Positions 45,758 through 58,234 of a stretch of DNA of 64,000 bases are shown here, in pieces. The first letter of the stretch is position 1, and every line of letters starts with the position of its first letter. The stretch covers positions 16,550,259 to 16,614,258 of the forward strand of contig JAJLRJ010000010.1 in NCBI GenBank assembly GCA_024195265.1, read 5' to 3'. Origin of the DNA: Dendrophyllia cribrosa. Lineage: Eukaryota; Cnidaria; Anthozoa; Scleractinia; Dendrophylliidae. The notes beneath the pieces are model-generated. The model saw only the letters and a list, made by a program, of their open reading frames with translations. It ran no database searches and was not told where the DNA came from. The position numbers and the translations under genes were made by a program.

Positions 45758-46443
45758 AAAAGGGATGTCAGTTCGCAAAACCGCGAAACTTTGTTAGGTT
45801 TTACGTGGAAGTGTGTGCAGAATTAGCAAAGAAACTCGAGAGGAAAAATCGGCCCCCAAAATCAAGACAGCAATCTCAAGGCGGGGAAGACCAAGAAAAC
45901 TGACGGACAAACAGGGATGTTTATTGCTCAGGTGTATGGCAAGACTGCATGATGAAGAAGGAAATTTCACTGCTAAACGTATCATGGAAAGTGCTGGACT
46001 TTCCATGTATGATGTGTCGGTGCGTACAGTGACCAGATTTTTAAACGCCAATGCCTTTTTTTATCTACAAGCCAGGAAAAAGGCCTTTTGAAAAGACAAG
46101 ACCTAAAAAAGAGACTCGCTTTCGCAAAATATTACAAAAGAAATTATCCGAAACACTTTTGGACAGACAATATCTCCTTTTATTGGGATGGAACATCGTT
46201 TGTGCACAAAACAAATCCATTCGAGCAAGACTGTGCTCCAAAGGGGAGAGTATGGCGAAAAAAAAATTGAGGGACTTCAAGTAGGATGCACTTCAAAGGG
46301 CCGCTAAGAGGGTACTGGCAGGCGAGTGGTGAAGTTGATGGTTGCTATCACATATGCAAAAGGAGTGATAGCGTGTGAGCCGTACGAGAGAATGTGTGGG
46401 GATTACTTTGCCGATTTTATAGACAGAAACGTTTTGCGTATAC
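45758..46443 (+). pseudogene. Tc1-like transposase remnant, unit 2
   Basis: Identical in the translated parts to the remnant in unit 1, including the same stop and frame changes. The gene was therefore already dead before the duplication. Confidence 0.8.
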
Positions 46444-47368
46444 AGACGTGTACTAATTAACTTGTGTTCTTGTTTACTTTTATACTGTGGGTTTCCGAAA
46501 CTTCTAACGTAACTCGAAAGTCAGTCATGCTCACCAGTCAGAAACCCGTTTCCTTCATCTAAAATCAGCAAATATTTGGTTAAACAACCCAACTATTTAG
46601 AAACTTGTAACAATATTAATCTCAGTGTCCACATGAACGCCCGCTTTTGTTTGGCTTTAGTGAACTTGAAATGCCCTCTAATGAAGGACTGCGGTCTTAG
46701 CGGCGTAATGTTCACGATTCACCATTTGCAAGGCTGATTTAAAGAAACGCGTAATGAGAATACGGCTACACTCTCTTTCTGACAATACTTTGGAACGTGT
46801 AGTTAGTGTTTATTTCAGTCCAGTAGGTATTTGTCGCGTTCTAGTCAAACACTAAGTGTTCGAAATGGTGAACCGTCCTGTTACAAATATGAAATCAACT
46901 ATTAAGTGAACTTTGTTTATTATTACACGATTCACCTTTTTATGGCCTTACTACACTAACACTTTTGCGGCTCTCGCTCTGTTCTAATGGAAATCACTAT
47001 CTGTGGATAATATAAAATCACAATAAAACAAATTTGCGCAGTCTAACATTGTTCACATTCAGTATTTCTGCTCTAAAATGGTGAACCAATATGGTGAACC
47101 GATGCATTCCTGTTCCATAAACATGTCTACAAAACACATTAAAAGTAAACAAACTGTCAACATTCGTCCTCAATGTTTATTTAGCTACAATCGCCTATTG
47201 CCTATTTCTGGTACTTTTGGCCCTAAGTCAGCGTGGAAATCACAAATTTGAACAAAATCTCTACCCTATTATCATGTATTATTGCCAAAACTTAACGAGT
47301 AACTTACAGAAAATCTCATGAGAGTAAGGTCGCTCGCGTGACATTCCTCGCACTATGGTTTATACACA

Positions 47369-47552
47369 ACGCCAGACAAAATGTTCGGGACACTGCGCCT
47401 CTCAGATACCCCCTCCCCCTTACCAAAGTTGAAAGAGCTAAAAGGTCTTTTTTTTTACGCAAAAATCGCCGGTTTTTTCAACTTTGAACAAGGGGGAGGG
47501 AGGTTGAGATATGTTTGATCAAGTGTCCCAAGGAATTATGACTTTGGTTGTG
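47369..47552. mobile_element. 184-bp hairpin MITE, copy 3
   Basis: Third copy, closing the tandem array; unrelated sequence follows from 47553. Confidence 0.85.
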
Positions 47553-47926
47553 GGTTCTACTGCCAAAAATGAAAAACACTAATTAGCTTGGTTTTCTTCT
47601 ACCTAGCTTTCTTTTACGTGCTGATATAACAAACCTTGTTCAAATACAACAGACTTTGTGTTTTTAAGAGGAATAAAAACCATATAAACAAACATAAAAT
47701 GATCGCTATATCGGCGCCATGATTTCACGATTGGCACTGCACGCGCTGCCCTTTTTCGTTACATAATTTTGAGGCTTTAATTATTCCCCACGCAAAAACA
47801 TTTTGCAGCAGTTTGTCAGTGTAAGGTTGTTTATCTTTATCTTCTAAAATGATTCCAGCAAACTCGTTCGCTCGGCGCTCGCAGTCAAGTTTGTTATTGT
47901 AAAAAAACAAATTGACTGCATTTTTC

Positions 47927-48076
47927 CATGGTCTGTACTCTGATTGACCATAGAAATGACGCCATAAAATGTTCAAAGCTTGGCAGTGAAACCACTCGCC
48001 TAACGGCTGGTGGTTCCACTTGAGTTTTGAACATTTTATGACTTCATTTGTACGGCCAATAAGAGTACAGACCATG
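47927..48076. mobile_element. Hairpin element of about 150 bp
   Basis: Ends CATGGTCTGTACTC and the inverse GAGTACAGACCATG, arms of about 68 bp around a 14-nt loop. The 116-codon minus-strand frame across it is an artefact of the palindrome. Confidence 0.7.
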
Positions 48077-48119
48077 TGTGTGCATGTGCAGCAACCAATC
48101 AGAAGCGACTTTTTTTAGC

Positions 48120-48247
48120 ATCACTATTTGCAAGAATTTTTTTTACCAAAATAAGTCTCTTTTTTTTTCACATGCTTTCTTAATTTTTTTTTGGTAATTG
48201 TCCAACCCCCCCCCCCCCCCCAACAAAAATTAAATGGCCCGTCCCTT
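48120..48247. repeat. Partial poly-C element end
   Basis: A poly-C run at 48206-48221 followed by AATTAAATGGCCCGTCCCTTA, the recurring right end of the poly-G/C family. The left end is not clear. Confidence 0.55.
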
Positions 48248-48439
48248 ACGGTGCGAATCCAAAGACCGTGAACACTTTGATTTGATTTTGACATTACCCA
48301 TTGTGCAGCAAAAAAAAAAGGAAGCGACTCAAAACCGCAAGAAACCCAAACAAATGGTGAGTCACGAAACCACGCTTCTCTGTTTCCTTGCAAAAGAATC
48401 GTCGTCGCCTGGCTGTAGTTTTTATTGTTGCTAGTTTAC

Positions 48440-49650
48440 CTTTCGTCTTTCTTTGTAGCGGAGCACTTGCCACATACTCTGCCATACGCTGCCACATACT
48501 CATAGAACCCATGCCGTCATTTTTCATGGTCATGGCTAGCGGAATGTTTCATGGGCGTGTTGTGTGCCCGCCGCCGAACGCCCGCCGTACGCTTTGGGCT
48601 AGCTCGTACGGCGTCATCAACATCCGGGATCTTTGAGGCTTTGTTTTTCGCGCGGCTGCACAGCTGTCAGCTCGGTAAACATGTTTTAAAAAGTTTGGAT
48701 CTTTCGCTGGTCAGTGTTTAGCGGACAAGTAAAGTCGTTATTTCCCTGCATTTTTTCGCGGTTTGTTACTCAAGACAGGGATACTAATTAAGGGATACTC
48801 AGAAGCCGCTTTAGTAGAAAAAGAAGAGCTTTCTGGTATAAAATCTTGCTTCGAGGAACTTCATTTCAATGCGGGGAGATATGTTTGTTTTTATTACGGA
48901 TTTCAGAACCAAAGGAGTGGAGATTTAGAGAATTAACAAGCAAGCGAGGGACTTAAAGGTAAACTGGACAGATTACATTTTTCGATGGGAATTTATGTTG
49001 CTATCAATCTGTGATTGACTTTTTCTTTGTGTTCTTGTGTAGTTTTGGAGAATTATTTTAATAAAACGAGCTTAACTTCAGTTGTATCGATTTCTTGAAT
49101 TTCATCGAAGGCAGCTTGATGCGCTATATTAAAATGGTATGCGTTTTGCTTTTAAACATAAACTGATGGAGATTTGAATCAAATTTGTCGAAAGAAGATT
49201 GTGTTGTCCATTTTTATGTTTGTTCATTCATTACATAGATTGAAAAGCGATTTTATGGAAACAAAACAAGACTTAGACTTTACTCGCGTCGCCTTATGCA
49301 AATATTTTTGTGTATTTTTGCAAATTTGATTTCCAAATCAGTTTCTCGAGCAATTTTTGGCAAACAACAACTGTATTTTATTCGGAAAGTAGTCGTACTA
49401 GTTATTCTAGACAGAGAAAAGTTGTTTTTGTGAACTTTTGTACGGTCTAAATGTACTGTGCAGACTGTCGGGTAATAAGCCTTAAGCTTACTGTTTTTGA
49501 GAATTGCTAAAACTGAAAAATAGCCCGGTCGTCAATTTTAATTCTTGTGCTTCCGACCTTTCACCTTAGTTAAGTTTCACCTTAGTTAAGCTTGTTCAAA
49601 GAGCTACGTTGTTAGGCTCAGCCTATCTATATATATTAAACGAAGTTGAA
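48440..49650 (+). mobile_element. Family 'H' element, copy 2
   Basis: An inverted copy of 23380-24835, with the hairpin end near 48455-48530 (here GGAGCACTTGCC and repeated GCCACATACTC words) and the TTAGGCTCAGCCTA palindrome at 49611-49624. Sequence in between aligns with substitutions and indels. Confidence 0.65.
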
Positions 49651-50720
49651 ATCTGAGCGATTTTACTGTAACGGCTAAAAACCAGACAGACGTTTAGCTA
49701 TACGTTTGCCTCATGCTTAGTTGTCGCGTTCATCGGTTTGCCAGTGTTGTACACAACACTTGTCCGTCGCAGCAGTATCCCAAAAACATTTAGCGAAAAA
49801 GCCGGACATTAACATATGACAGATCCTGAGGATTAGTTTCCCTGGAAAAAGTGAATTTTCGAAAAAGCTACTGAGCGAGGACAAAATCGGCTGTTCCGGC
49901 GAAGGAAAGTCATTAACTTACGGCATGCAAATATGTAACTACAGTAGCGCTAACTTGCCGTAAACTTGTCAACTTTTATTCCCAGCACGGTAAGTTTTAC
50001 AGCTACTACACAACGTTTCTTTTGCTTTGATCTCTCGCTGATCAGCAACTAGCTACTTTGCTGTGTGTAGCTAATTGCAATACGGCCTAACAAAATTTGA
50101 AGGCGAGAATATTCGATGATATCTGATAATCATAGATCACCAGATGAGGGTTTCTGTGGATCGAAAAATAATCGCCACCTGCAATAATCTAGTAATAAAG
50201 TTTGAAAACCTGACCCGATGTTTTTTTCTTTTGCTTCTATGGGCTTTAAATTTCTTAACTTCCGAATCGAACCTTGGTCGTTTGGGCGATTTTTTCTCAA
50301 CGAAATGTCACAGGGGAAAGCTTTGTACGGCGTAACATGACCGTTGAGAAGAAAATAGCGCGCAAACCAATCAACCGCGAAAGCGAAAAAACAAAAATTT
50401 TAAATTTTACAACGATATAACTGCGAAAGAGAACAAAAGTTTGCTGCTTCAAATATTGAGACGATCTATCAGCTACTATGCTCAAAAGTGAGTACTGATT
50501 ACAGTTTGTTTGGTTCAGTACAAAAAAAAACGAGTATTACTTTTACTTTGAGCTTTGTGAAGCAGATCGATCACGTCAATTCCTTACTTTCTAATTCGTA
50601 GGAGCAGTGCACGTAAGACATAATCAGCACGGTCAAGTTTTCGATGAAGAAAAATGTTCTGAGAGCGAAGAGCTGGATTATAGGTAATGACAAGGGGTAC
50701 TCGTTTGGGTTGGTCAGAAG
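49651..50720. other. No supported gene
   Basis: Interior of the foldback; no recognised protein or repeat beyond the arm borders. Confidence 0.4.
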
Positions 50721-50893
50721 TGTCTTTAGGTGCAAAACTACAGCGAGGCTGCGACGATTCTTTTGCAAGAAAACAGAGAAGCGTGGTTTCGTGACTAACT
50801 GTTTGTTTGGGTTTCTTGCGGTTTCGAGTCGATTCTGATTGGTTGCTGCACAATGGGAAATGTCAAAATAAAATTAAAGTGTTCACGGTTTTT

Positions 50894-52505
50894 GAATTCT
50901 TGTATTAAAACTGACCGCTTATGGGGCTTTATGTGTGACATGGTCAAATTCCTTGTGTAAACTTTGAGCCTTCCTTTACAAAATGCCCTGGGCGGTCTAG
51001 AAATTTAGATAACCTTACCCAGAGAAATCAAAGGCTCCTATGAACTTGTGAATACAAAACGTTATAAATAAAAGATTCTTCACCAAAAAAACATAGCGGC
51101 AGGAAGTTTTGACATAAAGCTTATGTTATGTATTCAAATATATAACACAAAAAAATAAATGTATGGGACTTTTTCCTCAAGGTTGGTACTGATTGACTCC
51201 TGTCGTAACTTTGTTATCTGTGTTATAACAGTCCTCACTGCATGTAAATGGACAAGTCGTTTGTTTCTCTGAGGAGTTTTCTGATACATGTCACGCAAAA
51301 GCTATCTCAAATGAAGGAATTGCTAAGTATAGAATCTCCGCACATTACGTCATCTACTGATCACTCTTATTACAAATGCGCATCCTGTCACGCTATGACA
51401 TGTTTTTTAGTCATTGCTTCAAAACTGGTTTATTTTGAACCTTAACAAATGTAGTCTGAGAAAAATAAGCGTCATGTGAGAGCAGCCTTAAAGGCTTGGG
51501 GTTAACTTTTGCAAAACTCGGTCTAAGCTTTTTGTTCTTCCACAGAACAATCAAAGAATTGATGAGTATGTAAACAAATTTAAAACACTGCATCATCCAG
51601 TCGGCTCTCTTATTTCAAACAATGTGTAGACTCTTATTACTTGTAAAATTCATTAATAATTTATGAGTGAGTTCACCATAGGACCAGGCAAGTGTGGTAC
51701 AAGCCATCTCTCCGATTTCTAGCAAACTTTGCCAGTATAAAGGTTTCGATAAAAGATTTAAAAATCCAAATGTCTGCCATTATTCATGGAACTGGGCACC
51801 CCCCTAGTTATTTAGTGGCAAAACCCCTATAATTATTAATAAATTAATATTAAATCACTTTTTTTAAATGTCAAAGGTATTTAGCACTTAGTACTAACAT
51901 ATATTTTTATAATTTAGTATAAAATGCATGCAGTTGTAACACTCACAGGATATAAAGGAATTCATTCAAACATAACATGTGTAAATGTTTGTCCCTTGAG
52001 TAACCTCCAAACACAATTTCGAGAGAAATGGTACAGCAGCTGTCATTCAACAGACGTTAATCATTAACCCTGCCACACAACACTTCAAATATGTCAAAAA
52101 ATGATCGATTTGAGAGGAAATTATCTCTAATGAGAGGGCTTCTTCTAATGAGATAATACCACTCTAAATCAGATCTATCCCAGAACTTTTAAAAACACTA
52201 AAAAAAATTTTTGGCCTCGATTTTAACCCGGGTGAAAAATTTCAAGTTTGTGACAATAATACAGGATGCTGAAAAGGCATAAAAGGTCGATTTCATACTA
52301 AATGAAACAGAATTACAGATCTTAATAATCGAAAGGGTAAGAAATAAACTAACAAAGAAATATTCATGCAAAAAAAAAAAGCAATTGATTATGCAATATT
52401 CATTCGCATTTACAGCTGTAGAAATAGCTTTTTAGTTTCCATTTCCTTAGAAATGAGCTAAGAAAATAAAACCTGAAAGTTTGGGTCAACTGCTGCATGC
52501 GTTTT
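50894..52505. other. No supported gene
   Basis: AT-rich non-coding DNA. The longest frames (about 65 codons) have no recognisable features. Confidence 0.4.
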
Positions 52506-53442
52506 TACTGCGCTTTTCAATAACATGCGGAATCTGAAATTCAAATCAACACCAACGGTTGCGTTTTTCCCTGCCGTCAATCAAAATTTTCGGCGGTTTC
52601 CGATTACTTCCGAGTGTTTTCCCATCGTTAGTGAAAGTGGTAACATGGTTCGTTCGTAAGTGAAAGTCAAACATGGTTCGTAAATACAGAACATCACTGC
52701 GTTGAAGAGTCGTTTTTCTACGCGTGAGTCATCATCTCTCGCCGCAGGAAATTGCCCTGCTTCTGAAAGCGAGCAAAATATTTTACGTGTCCTGCATGCT
52801 CAAACAATATAGAAAGGAGTTGATTATTCGAAAAAACGTGACAGTGGCAAGCGACGATCAGTAGTTGGTATGATATTTTTGTCTCTAATCGTTCTGTGCA
52901 CGTTTACTGAACATCTATCCTTTGTTTTACATGATTTTTTCTTGTTTCGATTTTTTTCAGGGAGAGATATTGTGCTCGTTCGTGGATTTATGAGACAATT
53001 TCCAGAATTTTATTTGGACGAATTGCGTGACTAGATTGAATTCCTAACTGGAGAAGTGTACTCAAAACAAAGAAAGTAGTATAAAAATTAGACAGGCTAA
53101 ACACGACTTCCACTCGTTGCAAATGAAAGTATTTAAAAAGCCTAAAGCATTAAAAGCTTCCCCAGTAAAATTTCAGAGAGATTTGCGCCTTTATATCACA
53201 GTTATGAATTTGTTCTCTTCGATGATATTGACCTTTTGATCTCGGAGGATTATCTCTCAAATTGGTAGGAGGATTTCATGGTGCTAGCTCTATAAGCATA
53301 CATGGCGGTTTCTTTGACTCACTTTTGTTGCAAGACAGAGGAAGAGTGACAGCTATCCCACAATGCAATACGATTAAAGTATATTATCAAAATTTTCGTG
53401 ACGTCATCATTATGCTCAGGGGCTCGATCAAGCACTGTCAAC

Positions 53443-53679
53443 ATGGCGTCCTTTGTGGCGGTACCTGGCGAATGCGCTACTGCTTTCCAAAATTCACCGC
53501 TGTTATATGTCTACTGTGTTTTCAATGAGGATTTCTCTGTTCGTCCACTTGGTTTGCCTTGTGTTAATCTTGTTTGCCGTCAAGTACATGTAAGTTTCGT
53601 TAATAAAATGACGGAAAGAAGGATTTCACTGGTTTCTATGAAGAATGGTCGCGTTCAAATGGAAGATGTATTTTCCAAC
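53443..53679 (+). CDS. Candidate first exon, function unknown
   Basis: An ATG in strong context (AACATGGCG) opens 79 codons to a consensus donor GTAAGC at 53680. The peptide starts MASFVAVPGE and has no repeats or bias, and it includes a Cys-rich-to-hydrophobic stretch then a charged tail (KMTERRISLVSMKNGRVQME). No domain recognised and no second exon found. It lies inside mosaic element B, so it could be the element's own gene or a captured exon. Confidence 0.35.
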
Positions 53680-54156
53680 GTAAGCTGTCCTGTGTTAAGG
53701 TGGCTCGAAGTAGTTTTTTTTTGGGTCACACTTCCCTTTTTGAAAGCGATTATACATAATCTTACTTAGGTTCAATAAATCTGAATTTCATACCAGGTAT
53801 TAGGCTTGGATGAAAGTTTTGGATGATGCTCATTTTATGCTAATCAGCGTTTCCATAGCAACGGTAAACAAATATGGCGAAAAACAGTTTTCCTAAATAT
53901 CTTTCGATTTTGGGGCTATCCGCGACAAGCCAATAAATGCGCTATAATCTACACATCATTGCACACAAAATGGGAACATTTGAAACAAATTAAACTGTTC
54001 GATTTTGAATAAATCGCAAAAACATTTTTTAACTTGTGTTTTTCATGTGAGATATATAAGCGGTCAAAACAATTCATAGGTCTCACAAATTATGATTAAA
54101 TTGCCACAGAAAGTTTCCTTGGACTTAAAATATTACTCCCTGCAAATAGCTCTGAC

Positions 54157-54414
54157 TTACTCTTCGCCAATAAAGAGATCGAGCTTTTCATTCAAATGCA
54201 ATTTTGCTTGACATTTTAACTCTTTAAAAGTTTCAAGTGCATTTGCATATAAATTCAAAACAAACAAATGAAGATGTTTGATATCTTCCCAGTATGTTTT
54301 TAAACATATAGGCGATAATATTTCCAAGCAAGGAACATCGCGAAAAGAACCGTTAAAGTTCGAGTACGAAAGCAGTGACCTCGGGATGAAAATCCAGTAC
54401 AACGAGCGTGACAT
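54157..54414 (-). CDS. Candidate terminal exon, function unknown
   Basis: A minus-strand frame of 85 codons with mixed, protein-like composition (CLEILSPICLKTYWEDIKHL, then a charged helix-like ALETFKELKCQAKLHLNEKL) ending at a stop at 54157. The true 5' border is not known. It is on the same strand as the candidate at 56640-56873. Confidence 0.25.
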   Translation of the reverse strand: MSRSLYWIFIPRSLLSYSNFNGSFRDVPCLEILSPICLKTYWEDIKHLHLFVLNLYANALETFKELKCQAKLHLNEKLDLFIGEE

Positions 54415-54729
54415 CGCATGTTTATTTCACACCAGCGCTCGGTGATAAATTCTTCTATGCACGCTTGAGCAAGATAGCCCGGAACATGAATGCGCTCTTA
54501 TTTGGGATTTCGAACTGTGAAATTTACGCAGGATTTGGTATCCTGTAATATCCTACTTCAGATTTAATGCAGGAATCAATATAGTAAAAATGGGTGGATG
54601 GGAAAAAGATGACCATAACAATAGATACAATTCTTACATTGCCATGCAACAAGAGATAATAACAACGAGTATGAAGTTATTACATGACCATGCATAAATA
54701 ATCTATTGCCAGTGGCCTTCTAAGTTCCC

Positions 54730-54914
54730 ATACACCTTATTCCAAAATGGCGGCCAATTTATCATTGTTTTATATGTATGTTAATTACCCCTTGTTGCCT
54801 CGTCAGCATGTGCAAAATACAACAGAATTTTCACGCGAAAATGAGGCAAAGAGGGCTAATTGATATGCATACAAAAGAATAATAAATTGCCTGCTATTTT
54901 GGAATAAGGTGTAT
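54730..54914. mobile_element. MITE with ATACACCTTATTCCAAAAT ends
   Basis: Inverted ends of about 19 bp around 185 bp, with GGCGGC next to the left end. Non-coding. Confidence 0.75.
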
Positions 54915-55142
54915 TGGAGCACCAAAAAACCTTTTTCACATTCATTCATTGCTTAGAGTGATCTAGGAGGGGGGTTCTTCTCTAAAATATCTTTACGGGT
55001 ATGTGCCACCCAATGGGATTGGAGTTTTGTTGACGGGGTATCCATATTTGAGACGTTTCCTAGAATAGAGTATAATATTTTGACTGCACGAATAATTCGA
55101 ATTATTAGAAGTGATTTTAAATTATTCATAGAGAATTTGATT

Positions 55143-55316
55143 TTACAGCAAGGAGCCCAAAAGTGTGACCCCTTTAATTAATTTGCATTGTTTCGGGCAT
55201 TCATTCTATCCAATCAGCAACTGAGGATAGCATATCCCCGGCTTCTGGTTGGATGGTCGACTTACACGAAGGAATGCAAATTAATTGTGATCACTCTTTT
55301 GGGCTCCTTGCTGCAA
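55143..55316. mobile_element. MITE with GCAAGGAGCCCAAAAGTG ends
   Basis: Inverted ends of about 20 bp, then inner inverted matches (TTAATTTGCATT/AATGCAAATTAA). About 175 bp, non-coding. Confidence 0.75.
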
Positions 55317-56093
55317 AACAAAAATACGTTTGTTACATGCAGGTCATAATTCACAAAGAAACTGTTTTAAACCCATGCTATGCACAACAAGCTATCTTTA
55401 ATTAATTGCCAATCACATAGTTCTATGTTATTGCATCACAATGTATTTCATTGTCTGGTCTGCATGGGAAAAATGATCCAAATGAAAAGATATCAGGTAT
55501 TGGTAGTGAATAGAAGTGAATATTGACAGAGACGCAAAGCACCAATGTTGATGGTAATGGTTAGAGAGCAAAAAGCTTGTACACTGGACATCATTGTTTT
55601 GTTTGGGGTTGAACAGCAAAAGAAACGTACAGTATACATGCCAAGTCTGAGTAGCCAATCAGAGCCAGTGTAAAGGACTATTCGCTTGTGTGCTGTATAA
55701 TTATTCAATAAAAAAACTATCAAAGAGGGCTGCTTTTACTGTGGTGTTTTGCAAGCTTCAGATGTACATGTATAGCTGACATGTATTTTCCCAAAACTAA
55801 TACCCAGGGGATACTATTGGAATATAAGGTAATATTTTTAAACAAATTCTGTCCAGTGTTGTCACTGGACATATGGCCTTGCTATTGTCCTGTATTTGTG
55901 AATAAAAGCCTCAAATTTGAACTTTGTAAAATGGAGTTTATTTGATGGTTTATTTGACATTTGATTGCAAAGGGTAATTCAATCACAAATTCATCAATAC
56001 TTTTACACTGGTGTGTTACAGCGCATTTTCTTGGGTTTGCCTTAATTTTTTTATTGAAATAGTTCTGTAAAAATTCAAAATACAGTGATGCTC

Positions 56094-56223
56094 TGGGCCG
56101 AGTTGTTCGAAGGACGTTTAACGCTAATCCAGGGTTAATTACAATGACAACTCATAAACTCATATGTTCTGTTGACAGTTAATCCAGGATTAATGCTAAC
56201 CAGGCTTTGAACAACTCAGCCCC
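56094..56223. mobile_element. MITE with GGGCCGAGTTGTTCGAAG ends
   Basis: Inverted ends GGGC(C/T)GAGTTGTTC and inner arms containing TAATCCAGG on both strands. 130 bp. I recall this hairpin as widespread in marine invertebrate genomes. Confidence 0.75.
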
Positions 56224-56639
56224 AATGATGCTTGAAATAATTTATCAGTTTCTATCTGACAGTCGTGCAAGAATAAAATTGATATAATTAAGTTAAGTCC
56301 ACTTTTCTGTTTTGGCAATTTTTGTTCTATATACTCGAGACACAAACTGTATATGGTGATAAGAAATGATCAAAAGATTAAATTCTGTTTAAAGTTTATG
56401 ATTTGTAATAATCCCTCTCTCACAATTAATTCCCCTTTGTAACAAGCCTTCAAGTCCCAAGAGTGACCAGCATCAAATTTCTCCTCAGGCCATCATAAGT
56501 AATCAAGAATTAAGGTCACAAGAATGTAGATAATGATCATCAAAGACCAAATTAATTGTTTTGCTCTATAACAAATTCTCCCAACTAGTACTATAGGAAA
56601 ATTTATGAAAACCTGTAATGAGGTTTTCTAAGTTGAACC

Positions 56640-56873
56640 TCAGCTGTTATGGTAATCACAACAGCAAGTGAAATAACATTTACTGTCATGGTTCCCCACT
56701 GGGCAATTCAAAGCTAGCAAATCATGTCTGAAAACTTGTTGCCTGCATGTAACAAAGAAATCTAATGGTTTTCTGACACGGCTCCTGTCCTCTCTTGATC
56801 GCTTTTCTACTGGTTTATGCGGGGTTGAGGCGGTTACAACGTGACAACCCTTGGAAGAAGACGGCTCCTCCAT
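56640..56873 (-). CDS. Candidate first exon, function unknown
   Basis: A minus-strand ATG at 56873 opens MEEPSSSKGCHVVTASTPHK and then a strongly charged KRSREDRSRVRKPLDFF stretch before becoming Cys-rich to the stop. The first 45-50 residues look like a real N-terminus. A splice donor inside the frame is likely but not obvious. It lies within element B. Confidence 0.25.
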   Translation of the reverse strand: MEEPSSSKGCHVVTASTPHKPVEKRSREDRSRVRKPLDFFVTCRQQVFRHDLLALNCPVGNHDSKCYFTCCCDYHNS

Positions 56874-58234
56874 TATTAGTTAGAACAATTTTTTTAAAAA
56901 ACAACCTCAATAAGATATTAAAAATACCCATTCTAGTAGCTGGTGCATATAAAGCAATCCAGAAATTTTTAAAAACCATGTAGATTGAACATATAAAAAA
57001 ATATCCTTAATAAAAACCGCCTTTCCCTACATTTTAACACGCCAAACATAAACCAAAAAACACAACCAAGTGTGAGAAACCATACAAAAAGGCAAGTTTT
57101 TGGTCAACTTCAAGCTAAGAAAAATCGTAAGAAACCTGGGTTCTTTTGGGTCCTTTTTGGGAAAAACAACCCTTCGGCCCTTTATCTATTCTCAAGTAGT
57201 CAATATTCGGAAAAAACAATTTTTTATCTTCCAATATAAGCAAATTCATGAACAAGCAACAGGTCATCAATCACATTGTGACTCGAAGTTCATTTACAAA
57301 AACCAAAATAAGTGTGTTAAACTAAAGGAGTGGGTCGTTAACCACATGAATATCTTCAAATAAACAATAAACAGCCAGAAAATATAGATTTTTTTACCTT
57401 TTACATCGACAAAAGCGATAATTATCCGTAGAGAACATCTACAAATTCACGAAAAAAATCCGCCATCTTGCGATCCCGTGCTGAGAATGAACGCCGCTTT
57501 GCATTGTGGGATAGCTGTCACTCTTCCTCTGGTTGCAAGATAAATACTTATCAGCTAACGTTTGTTATCACTTTAAAGGGCGACGATCATTAAATTTCTC
57601 AGGCCTTAATTTAGTGTCTAAAGTCTGCGGTGTGCCAGACTTGTAAGAAAGTGTTTCCAATCATGAATATGGGCATCTTAGATCCAAGTCTCAAAATGCC
57701 GCAGTCTACAATTCCACTGCAGTGAAATCATGAATTCTTGCAATAATTTTTAGCTCCATAGTTAATTCTGTAGTTGAGTAGTGTGTCTCAGTGGAGCTAG
57801 GATAGGCCTCCGTTGTTTTGTAAATAGCATTTGATTTGGCATCCAACAGATAATCATAGTTGCTGTTTTGTAAATCTCACGGATGCTAGTAAATTCTCAC
57901 GTTCTTCTAAGCAAGGAATGAGATAATTTAATGTCCTAAGGATTTACAAAACAGATTTATGCTTTAGGCTTTTTAAATACTTTTTTGCGACGAGTGGAAG
58001 TCGTGTTTAGCCTGTCTATTTTTATACTACTTTCTGAAATGCTCGGAAGTAATCGGAAGCCGCCGAAAATATGATTGACGGCAGGGAAAAACGCAATCGT
58101 TAGTGGTGATTTGAATTTCACGATTCCGTTGTTATTGAAAAGCGCAGTAAAACTAGTCTAACAGCTTTTTTATGCACAACGCAACTATTTTCATCGGCAA
58201 GCATATGTCACACGATCTTTAAAAGGTCGCTTAC

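Larger units (their letters stand above)
45271..47368. repeat. 2,098-bp tandem unit 2
   Basis: Second unit of the duplication. The non-transposase part (about 44345-45270 and 46443-47368) includes recurring ATGGTGAACC words but no gene. Confidence 0.9.
48251..50893. mobile_element. Foldback element with ACCGTGAACACTTT ends
   Basis: About 170-180 bp at each end (48261-48435, 50722-50893) are inverted copies, sharing CCGTGAACACTTT and the GAAACCACGCTTCTCTGTTT block. It contains family-H copy 2. No transposase. The target site could not be read. Confidence 0.65.
52508..58147. mobile_element. Large mosaic element 'B' (inverted relative of A)
   Basis: Ends CTGCGCTTTTCAATAACATG inverted, with TA flanks at 52506-52507 and 58148-58149. 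The left arm (to about 53385) matches the right arm of A in reverse, and the right arm (from about 57480) matches the left arm of A. It lacks the LINE and family-H insertions of A and so serves as their unoccupied-site control. It may encode something at 53443-53679 or on the minus strand. Confidence 0.65.

Noticed and set aside
43715..46284. Two intact paralogous transposase genes
   Set aside because: Each unit has an upstream stop and at least two frame changes, and the downstream catalytic residues are missing; both are the same dead copy duplicated.
47725..48075. 116-codon minus-strand frame
   Set aside because: It runs through a near-perfect palindrome; composition changes across the hairpin and no domain is seen.
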